Origin: an uncultured Eubacteriales bacterium
GTDB lineage: Bacteria; Bacillota; Clostridia; UMGS1810
Length of the DNA: 5,759 nt
Direction of reading: 5' to 3'
Assembly (NCBI GenBank): GCA_900555295.1
Contig: USKN01000124.1
Span: forward strand, 1-5,759
The position numbers and the translations under genes are program-made. This document shows positions 1 to 5,759 of the stretch, piece by piece. The notes under the pieces were generated by a model, which saw only the letters and a list, made by a program, of their open reading frames with translations, had not been told where the DNA came from and ran no database searches. Position 1 is the stretch's first letter. The number at the start of each line of letters is the position of its first letter.

Positions 1-1269
1 TTTGTTTAAATTTCTCAATTTTATTTCGGCAACATAATTTGCTTGAATTTCATCAATGTCAAAACCGATCATAAGATTTGGAATAACATCTTCGTCTTTT
101 TCGGTATTTCTTATTATTTTAATTGCTTTGTCAATATCGAGCAATATTTTTTTCAAGCCTTCAAGCAAGTGAAGTTTATGAGTTAATTTATTAATTTCAA
201 ATTTTGTTTTTCTGATTACGCATTGTTTTCTGAAATCCGTCCAATTTTTAAGTATTTCTTTTATACCCATTACTTTTGGTGTATTACTCACAAGTATATT
301 AAAATTACAGCTGAACGAATCTTCAAGCGGAGTCATTTTATAAAGTTTATTCATAAGCATTTCAACATTTGTGCTTTTTTTTACGTCAAGTGTAATTTTA
401 AGACCCTTTAAGTCGGTTTCATCACGCATATCGTTAATATCTCGTATTTTACCCGCCTTAATAAGCTCTATAATTTTATCTATTATAGCCTCCGATGTGG
501 TGGAGTAGGGGATTTCATAAATTTCAACACATCCGTTTTTCTTGTCATATCTGTATTTTGAGCGAATTTTTATACTGCCTTTGCCTGTTTCGTATATTTG
601 CTTAATTGCGTCTTCGTTATATATAAGCTGACCGCCTGTAGAAAAATCGGGTGCAATCAATGTTTTGTATATATCGCACTTTTCGTTTTTTAAATAGGCA
701 ATTGTTGTGTCGCAAACTTCTTTTAAATTAAAAGAGCAAATATTACTCGCCATACCAACGGCAATACCCTGGTTTGGACTTACAAGAATATTGGGAAACG
801 ATACGGGCAGCAAAGTAGGTTCTTTCATAGTGCCGTCATAGTTATCGGTAAAATCAACCGTATTTTTATCTATATCGCCAAAAAGTTCTTTTGCAATAGG
901 TGCAAGCTTAACTTCGGTATAACGTGACGCGGCATATGCCATATCACGCGAATAATGCTTAGCAAAGTTACCTTTTGAGTCAACAAAAGGGTGCAAAAGC
1001 GAGTCGTTTCCGCGTGTAAGACGTACCATTGTTTCGTAAATTGCACTGTCACCGTGCGGATTTAATTTCATTGTACTGCCCACAACATTTGCCGATTTTG
1101 TTGTTCCCGATGTAAGCAAATTCATTTTGTACATCGTGTATAGCAACTTTCGGTGTGACGGTTTAAAGCCGTCAATTTCCGGTATTGCACGCGATATTAT
1201 AACGCTCATTGCATAAGGCATATAATTTTCGCGAAGTGTATCGGTTATTTTTTGATCCTCAAAGTACAT
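1..1269 (-). CDS. parC: Type IIA DNA topoisomerase subunit A (ParC/GyrA-like), 3' end cut by the window edge
   Basis: This is the DNA breakage-reunion subunit, partner of the B subunit encoded just upstream. Its start is ATG at 1269 with a strong GGAGG at 1281-1277, 7 nt away and directly after the parE stop. The frame stays open to base 1 and yields 423 residues; the family is usually 740-840, so the end of the C-gate and the C-terminal beta-pinwheel lie outside. Landmarks: RENYMPYAMSVIISRAIPEI (13-32), DGFKPSHRKLLY (33-44), the quinolone-region motif NPHGDSAIYETMVRL (70-84), and AASRYTEVKL (113-122) with the DNA-linking Tyr117 preceded by Arg116. Then come FPNILVSPNQGIAVGMASNI (158-177), the tower domain to about residue 330, and a coiled-coil C-gate arm from about 335 that ends in ANYVAEIKLRNLN, the counterpart of the AILDMRLQRLT segment. 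Quinolone-contact positions are the sensitive-type Ser75 and Glu79. The usual HPHGD reads NPHGD, and the DSKGNFAKHYSRDMAYAAS stretch differs from gyrase. Whether it is gyrase or topoisomerase IV cannot be settled because the C-terminal GyrA-box region is missing. Confidence 0.92.
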   Translation of the reverse strand, partial: MYFEDQKITDTLRENYMPYAMSVIISRAIPEIDGFKPSHRKLLYTMYKMNLLTSGTTKSANVVGSTMKLNPHGDSAIYETMVRLTRGNDSLLHPFVDSKGNFAKHYSRDMAYAASRYTEVKLAPIAKELFGDIDKNTVDFTDNYDGTMKEPTLLPVSFPNILVSPNQGIAVGMASNICSFNLKEVCDTTIAYLKNEKCDIYKTLIAPDFSTGGQLIYNEDAIKQIYETGKGSIKIRSKYRYDKKNGCVEIYEIPYSTTSEAIIDKIIELIKAGKIRDINDMRDETDLKGLKITLDVKKSTNVEMLMNKLYKMTPLEDSFSCNFNILVSNTPKVMGIKEILKNWTDFRKQCVIRKTKFEINKLTHKLHLLEGLKKILLDIDKAIKIIRNTEKDEDVIPNLMIGFDIDEIQANYVAEIKLRNLNK

Positions 1270-1282
1270 TTTTAAGCCTCCG

Positions 1283-3277
1283 TTAACTTATATCAAGCAT
1301 ATCAAGATAAAGATGCCCGTTGTTGGCAATGTAGTCCTTACGACCTGCCAAATCATCGCCCAAAAGCATATCAAACATATATGACGTTTTTTCAACATCA
1401 TCGGGATTTACTTTTATAAGACGTCTTGTTTCAGGGTTCATAGTGGTTTTCCACATCATTTCGGGTTCGTTTTCACCAAGACCTTTTGAACGCTGAATGG
1501 TGCATTTTTCGTTTCCGAGTTTATTTAATATATCAGCTTTTTCTTTTTCGCTGTATGCAAAATATGTTTCTTTTTTTGCGTTTATTTCAAATAACGGTGA
1601 TTCGGCAATAAATGCTTTGCCCTCCGTTATAAGGGACGGTACAAGACGGTACAGCATAGTAAGTAAAAGAGTACGAATTTGAAATCCGTCCACATCGGCA
1701 TCAGTACAAATTATAATTTTGTCCCAACGCAGATTGTTCATATCAAAAGAAGAAAGATTTTTGTTGTGTTTTGATTGAATTTCAACCCCACATCCCAAAA
1801 CCCGCATCAAATCAACGATAATATCACTTTTAAATATTTTATCGTAATCCGATTTAAGGCAGTTAAGTATTTTACCTCTTATAGGCATAATTGCCTGAAA
1901 TTCGGAATCTCTGCCAAGCTTACACGAACCGAGTGCCGAGTCGCCCTCCACAATGTACAATTCACGTTTTGAAATATCTTTTGTACGGCAGTCCACAAAC
2001 TTTTGCACACGGTTATTTATATCAATTGAACCGCTTAATTTTTTTGCAATGTTTACACGTGCTTTTTCGGCATGCTCACGGCTTCGCTTGTTTACAAGTA
2101 CTTGAGATGCAATTTTTTCGGCGTCCATTTTGTTTTCTATAAAATATACCTCAAGCTCGTGACGCAAAAAATCTGTCATACAGGTTGTTATAAATTTATT
2201 GTTTATTGCTTTTTTGGTTTGGTTTTCGTAACTTGTAAGCCCCGAAAAAGAATTTGAAACAAGTATAAGACAATCCTTAACGTCCAAAAAATTGATTTTT
2301 GATTCATTTTTTGTATATTTTCCGTTAGATTTAAGGTATTTATCAATTGCGTAAACAAATGCGTTTGTAACAGCTTTGTCGGGTGAACCGCCGTGTTCAA
2401 GAAAACTTGAGTTATGGTAATACTCAAGCATATTAACTTTGTTTGAAAAGCAAAACGCAACACTTAATTTAACGTTGTAATCGGGTTTGTCTTCTCTGTC
2501 ACGTCCCCGGCGCTCACATTCAAGATATTTTACATCGGTAAGCGCTCCTTCACCTGCGGTTTCTTTAACATAATCAACTATTCCGTTTTCATATATATAT
2601 TCGGTTTGTTCAAAATGTCCGTGTTCCGTTTCTACTTTAAGCACAAGACGTAAACCTTTATTAACTATAGCTTGTTTTTTTAACACATCATAAAAGTATT
2701 CGGGCGGTATATCTATATCGGTAAAAACATCTATATCGGGACGCCACTTAATACGTGACATAGTGTGTCTGTGTCTGAACTCGGTTTTCTTTAACCCGCC
2801 TATATTTTCGCCCTTTTCAAAATGCAATTCATATTTAAAACCGTCACGGTGTACTTCAACGTCCATATATTCGGAGGCGTACTGTGTTGCACACGCGCCC
2901 AAACCGTTTAGTCCCAAACTAAATTCATAGTTTTCACCGTTGTTTGTATTGTATTTACCGCCGGCATACATTTCGCAAAATACAAGTTCCCAATTGTACC
3001 TGTTTTCTCCGGGGTTAAAATCTACGGGAATACCACGGCCAAAATCGGTTACTTCTATAGATTTATCTAGATACTTGGTAATTATTATTTCTTTGCCGTG
3101 CCCCTCACGCGCTTCATCAATTGAATTGGAGATAATTTCAAATGCCGAGTGTTCACAGCCCTCCAAACCGTCGGAGCCAAAAATAACCGACGGGCGAAGT
3201 CTTACACGGTCTGCACCTTTGAGCTGTTTTATACTTTCGTTTGAATATTCGGTATTTTTTTTGCTTTTATCTGCCAT
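1283..3277 (-). CDS. parE: Type IIA DNA topoisomerase subunit B (ParE/GyrB-like; ATPase and TOPRIM)
   Basis: This is the ATP-hydrolysing subunit of a type IIA topoisomerase. It works as a heterotetramer with the A subunit encoded next, passing one DNA duplex through another to decatenate chromosomes or change supercoiling. From the ATG at 3277 it has 664 residues, typical of ParE or Gram-positive GyrB. The GHKL ATPase has EIISNSIDEA (catalytic Glu47, Mg-binding Asn51), TDFGRGIP (Asp78), AGGKYNT (105-111) and LGLNGLGA (121-128). The transducer domain has HGGSPDKA (295-302) and the ATP-sensing QTK loop (Lys355). TOPRIM has EGDSA (444-448), MPIRGKILN (464-472) and DADVDG (526-531). RSKGLGE (596-602), TTMNPETRR (611-619) and a final IANNGHLYLDMLDIS close the protein. 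The catalytic residues are all present, so it should be active. Usual DNGRGIP is DFGRGIP, GGLHGVG is LGLNGLG, and EGDSAGG is EGDSALG, which marks it as divergent. Location beside birA rather than dnaA/recF, plus this divergence, favours topoisomerase IV over gyrase, but the label parE is tentative. The stop is TAA, 13 bp before the A subunit. Confidence 0.92.
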   Translation of the reverse strand: MADKSKKNTEYSNESIKQLKGADRVRLRPSVIFGSDGLEGCEHSAFEIISNSIDEAREGHGKEIIITKYLDKSIEVTDFGRGIPVDFNPGENRYNWELVFCEMYAGGKYNTNNGENYEFSLGLNGLGACATQYASEYMDVEVHRDGFKYELHFEKGENIGGLKKTEFRHRHTMSRIKWRPDIDVFTDIDIPPEYFYDVLKKQAIVNKGLRLVLKVETEHGHFEQTEYIYENGIVDYVKETAGEGALTDVKYLECERRGRDREDKPDYNVKLSVAFCFSNKVNMLEYYHNSSFLEHGGSPDKAVTNAFVYAIDKYLKSNGKYTKNESKINFLDVKDCLILVSNSFSGLTSYENQTKKAINNKFITTCMTDFLRHELEVYFIENKMDAEKIASQVLVNKRSREHAEKARVNIAKKLSGSIDINNRVQKFVDCRTKDISKRELYIVEGDSALGSCKLGRDSEFQAIMPIRGKILNCLKSDYDKIFKSDIIVDLMRVLGCGVEIQSKHNKNLSSFDMNNLRWDKIIICTDADVDGFQIRTLLLTMLYRLVPSLITEGKAFIAESPLFEINAKKETYFAYSEKEKADILNKLGNEKCTIQRSKGLGENEPEMMWKTTMNPETRRLIKVNPDDVEKTSYMFDMLLGDDLAGRKDYIANNGHLYLDMLDIS

Positions 3278-3286
3278 TTGGTACTT

Positions 3287-3294
3287 CACCTCTA
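3287..3294 (-). promoter_or_regulatory. Ribosome binding site that decides the topoisomerase B-subunit start
   Basis: AGAGGTGA-type sequence (AGAGGTG begins at 3293 on the minus strand) lies 9 nt ahead of the ATG at 3277-3275. The GTG at 3289-3287 is in frame but is part of this Shine-Dalgarno sequence and has no such site of its own upstream. The ATG, giving MADKSKK, is therefore the better start. Confidence 0.7.
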
Positions 3295-3300
3295 AACACT

Positions 3301-3329
3301 GTAATATGTATTTTATATTCTGCGGTCAA
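3301..3329 (-). promoter_or_regulatory. Candidate internal promoter before the topoisomerase pair
   Basis: On the minus strand, TTGACC (3329-3324, five of six to the -35 consensus) and TATTAC (3306-3301, four of six to the -10) are separated by exactly 17 bp. They overlap the last codons and stop of the decarboxylase-like gene. The predicted start would leave a leader of only about 16 nt with the Shine-Dalgarno right at its 5' end, which is tight. If real, it would let the topoisomerase subunits be expressed apart from birA. A chance match in AT-rich DNA is a serious alternative. Confidence 0.28.
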
Positions 3330-4773
3330 ATATTCCGCCTGTGGTTTCTACTATATCAATTTCTTCGTTATTGTTTATACCGTCAACAATTCCGCCGTTA
3401 TCTAAAATTGTATTAATAAGTTCTATATGCTCACCCGTAATGCGCTCGCCCGGCTGAATAATAGGTATCATTGTGGGAAAGCGGGATATAACTCGTCTGT
3501 TTGTATATCCTTGGCAATCGCTTACTTTTACTTTTAAATATGATGAATGATAAGCGTCGTACGGTGTTAAATTTAAATAAACATCATTTTTAACTTCCGA
3601 CAATTCCGTTTTAATTTCCAGCTGCTGATATTTTAATTTGTGAGTCATATTTGAAATGGATACAAGTGCCGATGTAAGTTTATGAATATCATACGGCCGA
3701 CTGTACAGGCTTGCGGACAACACAACATTGTTTGAATCGGCAAAGTCACATTCAATTTTATGTTTACGTTTTAAAATATCGTACGCTGTATATCCCGTAA
3801 GCGGCGTTTTTGCAAAGCTTAAAGTTATTTTAAGCGGATCGGTTGCAAATATATTGCAGGTTTTTTCAACCGTATTGTCAAGCCAATATATTTCGGTGGT
3901 TGAATTAATCATTTTTTTTGCTTTATCAAGTGTTTTAAGTAAAACATTAAATTTTTTTTCGGCGGAAAACGCATAATATATACTGCTGTCAACAGTAGAT
4001 AATACCGCACTCGACACGTTATTTGTTTGATACATTTGCAATTCATCATTTACGCGCTCAAGGTCAACCGTATTATTATTTATATGCAAAACTGCGCCGC
4101 CGTTTAACGAACCCAATGTTTCGCTTGCCGACTGAACAACCGCATCTGCACCGTAATCAAGTGCTGAAAGCGGCAATTTGCTGTTTAAAGAAAAGTGTCC
4201 GCCGTATGTTTCATCACAAAGTACCATAACATTGTATTCGTGCGCCAAATCGCATATGCGTGCCATATCCGATACTATTCCGTAAGGTGTAACAGACTGC
4301 ACAAAAACAGCTTTTGCGTCAGAGTTTACGGATAGGGCGTATTCAAGTCTTTCAACATTTAATCCGCCTTCAAATCCGTATTGGTGGTTTATTGAGCGTT
4401 CAATAAATACCGGTACAAGATCAAGTGTACACACAGATTGAATAATCGACTTGTTTGCAAAGCGGTCTATTAATATTTTATCGCCTTTACGCAAAAGTGC
4501 TGCGGCCATAATATGTACTCCGCAGTCCGAACCGTTTGTTAAATAATATGATTGAACGGTTTTATATAAATTTGTAAGTTTATTTTGCGCATTTTGCAAT
4601 ATACCGTCCGATTTGGAATTTTTTGCAATTTCATTAGGATTAATATCGGCATAAAACATATTTGATTTTTTATATTTAATATTGCCTTTGTGTCCCGGTG
4701 CGCTTAAACGTATCTTTTTTTCAGCTGTATATTCCGATAAAGATGTATATATCGGAGGGTATTTTTTTACCAT
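3313..4773 (-). CDS. Orn/Lys/Arg decarboxylase-family protein lacking the PLP-binding lysine (probable pseudoenzyme)
   Basis: This is a 486-residue member of the fold-type I PLP family that includes the arginine, lysine and ornithine decarboxylases of the YaaO/SpeA-like Firmicute type, and its length is normal for that group. The start is ATG with GAGGAGT at 4788-4782. Family landmarks run in order: APGHKG (25-30), GILQNAQ (57-63), LTNGSDCG (78-85), DRFANKS (103-109), TPYGIVSD (162-169), CDETYGGHF (186-194), LPLSALDYGADAVVQS (200-215), and the C-terminal domain with NLTPYDAY (401-408) and IPIIQPGERIT (436-446). Active members read SxHKTL at the cofactor site, whereas this protein reads SASETL, so the Schiff-base lysine is Glu218 (GAA at 4122-4120). 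There is no lysine between residues 199 and 273. The PLP-stacking His of the RNxHKS motif is Asn107, and the His of DEAHG is Tyr190; Asp187, which pairs with the pyridine nitrogen, is kept. The open frame and preserved scaffold argue for a functional non-decarboxylase, such as a regulatory or partner subunit, but the actual role is unknown. It was probably named a decarboxylase or aminotransferase by homology alone. Confidence 0.9.
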   Translation of the reverse strand: MVKKYPPIYTSLSEYTAEKKIRLSAPGHKGNIKYKKSNMFYADINPNEIAKNSKSDGILQNAQNKLTNLYKTVQSYYLTNGSDCGVHIMAAALLRKGDKILIDRFANKSIIQSVCTLDLVPVFIERSINHQYGFEGGLNVERLEYALSVNSDAKAVFVQSVTPYGIVSDMARICDLAHEYNVMVLCDETYGGHFSLNSKLPLSALDYGADAVVQSASETLGSLNGGAVLHINNNTVDLERVNDELQMYQTNNVSSAVLSTVDSSIYYAFSAEKKFNVLLKTLDKAKKMINSTTEIYWLDNTVEKTCNIFATDPLKITLSFAKTPLTGYTAYDILKRKHKIECDFADSNNVVLSASLYSRPYDIHKLTSALVSISNMTHKLKYQQLEIKTELSEVKNDVYLNLTPYDAYHSSYLKVKVSDCQGYTNRRVISRFPTMIPIIQPGERITGEHIELINTILDNGGIVDGINNNEEIDIVETTGGIFDRRI

Positions 4774-4799
4774 TATTCAAAACTCCTCATCTTATTGTA

Positions 4800-4828
4800 A
4801 TTATACATATCCGTACAGTCCTCTTACG
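4800..4828 (-). promoter_or_regulatory. Weak candidate promoter for the decarboxylase-like gene
   Basis: A perfect TATAAT lies at 4805-4800 on the minus strand, overlapping the birA stop codon. It would place a transcript start about 20 nt before the downstream ATG, just ahead of its Shine-Dalgarno sequence. No good -35 is visible: the best hexamer at 16 bp spacing (GTAAGA, 4827-4822) matches only three of six positions, and there is no extended -10 TG. TATAAT is frequent by chance in DNA this AT-rich, so this is only a candidate; read-through from birA is the simpler explanation. Confidence 0.18.
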
Positions 4829-5759
4829 GATACTTCACCGCCGTTTACCGTAATTATTCGTCCGTCACTGCATTCAACGGTAAGCGAACCGTTATCTGTT
4901 ATATCAATGCACTTGCCCGTAACGGTTTTTCCGTCTTTGGCATAATTAAGTCTTACGTCGCGCCCGAGGGTTATGCAGTTGTTTTTATAATCATTGCATA
5001 TTTTTTCACGGTCATTTTGATAATATAATTCATTAATTGATTTTATAACCTCAAAAAGCAAATAATTTTCGTTAATTTTATATCCGCATTCATTTGCGAC
5101 AGATGTTGCGTAGGGGAGAGACGAGCTGTCAGGTTTTATGTTTGCGTTAATACCAATCCCCACATTTACACATTCAACATTTTCAAAACAAATATTTGCC
5201 GTTGTAAGTATTCCGCATATTTTTTTGCCGTTTAAAACTATATCATTAGGCCATTTAATTTTACAATCACCATATTTTTTTAGTGCGTTTACCGTTCCGA
5301 GTGCGCAAATTACGGTAATAAAGGGAATATCGTCACATTCCGTTTTGGGTGTAAGCATAAATGACATATACACACCGCCGTATGATGAAGTCCAATTACG
5401 CCCAAGCCGTCCGCGTCCGTTTAACTGTTTACGCGCTGCAACAAGCGTACCCTCTGCAATATTTTTTTCTGCCAATTTGTCAAATGTTGAAGTTACGGTG
5501 TCATACAAATAAAGCGGATTTCCTATTTTAAGTCCGCCAAGTAAAGATTTTAACTCAAATTCGCATAAAGTATCGGGAGTATTTTTAAGTATATACCCCT
5601 TATTTGTAACAGCGTCTATGGTATATCCGCACTTTTTTAATGCCGTAATACTTTTCCACACGGCACTGCGCGATATGTTAAGACACTCGCTTATTTGCGC
5701 GCCCGATATATAACCGTTTGAGTTTCTTAAAATATCGAGTATTTTAACTGTTGTATTTT
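4801..5759 (-). CDS. birA: Bifunctional biotin-[acetyl-CoA-carboxylase] ligase / biotin operon repressor BirA (5' end cut by the window edge)
   Basis: BirA makes biotinoyl-5'-AMP from biotin and ATP in the cytoplasm and transfers biotin to a lysine of carboxylase carrier proteins. Versions with an N-terminal helix-turn-helix also repress biotin synthesis or uptake genes. The frame is open to the window edge and gives 318 visible residues, close to the roughly 320 of full-length bifunctional BirA, so only a few N-terminal residues are missing. Visible residues 4-50 form the winged helix (KILDILRNSNGYISG, then recognition-helix residues SRSAVWKSI). The GTG at 5661 encodes a valine inside this helix and is not the start. 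The ligase domain follows, with GRGRLGRNW at 114-122, KWPND at 168-172, KKICGIL at 178-184 (the second Lys matches the biotin-contacting Lys183 of E. coli) and GIGIN at 200-204. A C-terminal SH3-like domain starts around LGRDVRL. The usual STN motif reads STF at 90-92. The stop is TAA, 27 bp before the next gene. Family assignment is secure; the repressor role is inferred from the helix-turn-helix. Confidence 0.95.
   Translation of the reverse strand, partial: NTTVKILDILRNSNGYISGAQISECLNISRSAVWKSITALKKCGYTIDAVTNKGYILKNTPDTLCEFELKSLLGGLKIGNPLYLYDTVTSTFDKLAEKNIAEGTLVAARKQLNGRGRLGRNWTSSYGGVYMSFMLTPKTECDDIPFITVICALGTVNALKKYGDCKIKWPNDIVLNGKKICGILTTANICFENVECVNVGIGINANIKPDSSSLPYATSVANECGYKINENYLLFEVIKSINELYYQNDREKICNDYKNNCITLGRDVRLNYAKDGKTVTGKCIDITDNGSLTVECSDGRIITVNGGEVSVRGLYGYV

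Noticed and set aside
870..1052. Minus-strand open frame of 60 codons inside the A-subunit gene
   Set aside because: It overlaps the catalytic region of the ParC-like protein in another frame. The A subunit, with its Tyr117 motif, is the real gene.
2711..2740. Short direct repeat ATCTATATCGG, present twice
   Set aside because: It encodes two Asp-Ile-Asp segments of the topoisomerase B subunit. There are only two copies, and nothing suggests a mobile or regulatory repeat.
3255..3262. Run of eight A on the coding strand near the start of parE, considered as a slippery or phase-variable tract
   Set aside because: Equal runs of eight occur inside the decarboxylase-like gene (3912-3919 and 3952-3959), as expected for AAA-rich coding DNA. 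No alternative frame product or stop arrangement suggests programmed slippage.
2940..3416. Plus-strand open frame of 158 codons
   Set aside because: It lies antisense to the well-supported topoisomerase B subunit and the end of the decarboxylase-like gene. Its product has low complexity and no recognisable motif, so it is a shadow frame.
4774..4800. Gap after birA examined for a terminator
   Set aside because: The 27 bp contain the next gene's Shine-Dalgarno and no GC-rich inverted repeat followed by a T run.
5138..5512. Plus-strand open frame of 124 codons
   Set aside because: It is fully antisense to birA, whose ligase motifs are unmistakable. There is no Shine-Dalgarno or family resemblance on the plus strand.
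5659..5661. GTG as the birA start
   Set aside because: The frame stays open upstream to the window edge, and the upstream residues complete the winged helix-turn-helix. The GTG is a valine in the recognition helix.

Overview
The window is a densely packed, AT-rich stretch with four protein genes, all on the minus strand and all co-directional. Read in the direction of transcription (from high to low coordinates) they are: birA (biotin-protein ligase/repressor, cut by the right edge), a gene of the Orn/Lys/Arg decarboxylase family, a type IIA topoisomerase B subunit (ParE/GyrB-like), and its A subunit (ParC/GyrA-like, cut by the left edge). The gaps are only 27, 35 and 13 bp. Strong Shine-Dalgarno sequences, frequent AAA, ATA and TTA codons, and the Clostridia-like style of the proteins suggest a low-GC Firmicute of the class Clostridia (for example an Oscillospiraceae- or Lachnospiraceae-type gut anaerobe). 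This is an inference from sequence character, not from a marker gene. The standard genetic code fits, and all three visible stop codons are TAA.

Region by region: 5759-4801 is birA, with a winged-helix DNA-binding domain, a catalytic ligase domain and a C-terminal SH3-like domain. 4773-3313 is a full-length PLP-fold decarboxylase homologue. 3277-1283 is the topoisomerase ATPase/TOPRIM subunit. 1269-1 is the breakage-reunion subunit, with 423 residues visible that include the catalytic tyrosine. No gene-free stretch reaches even 50 bp. I see no RNA gene, mobile element, CRISPR array or convincing terminator. Two weak promoter candidates lie at the gene junctions.

The most notable observation is in the decarboxylase homologue. 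The scaffold of the family is intact from end to end, but the Schiff-base lysine position (His-Lys-Thr in active members) reads Ser-Glu-Thr, with Glu at residue 218, and there is no lysine anywhere between residues 199 and 273. Other cofactor-contacting positions are changed too (HKS to NKS, DEAHG to DETYG, GST to GSD). The gene has no frameshift or stop, so this looks like a maintained pseudoenzyme rather than a decayed gene. It sits between a biotin-sensing repressor/ligase and a divergent type II topoisomerase.

The topoisomerase pair keeps its catalytic residues (ATPase Glu47, TOPRIM EGDSA and DADVDG, and Tyr117 in the A subunit). It departs from gyrase and classical topoisomerase IV at several otherwise conserved positions, so it may be a distinct clostridial lineage. 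How the four genes work together is not evident. Polyamines bind DNA and affect supercoiling, so a catalytically dead polyamine-enzyme homologue co-transcribed with a topoisomerase invites a regulatory hypothesis, but nothing in the sequence proves one.
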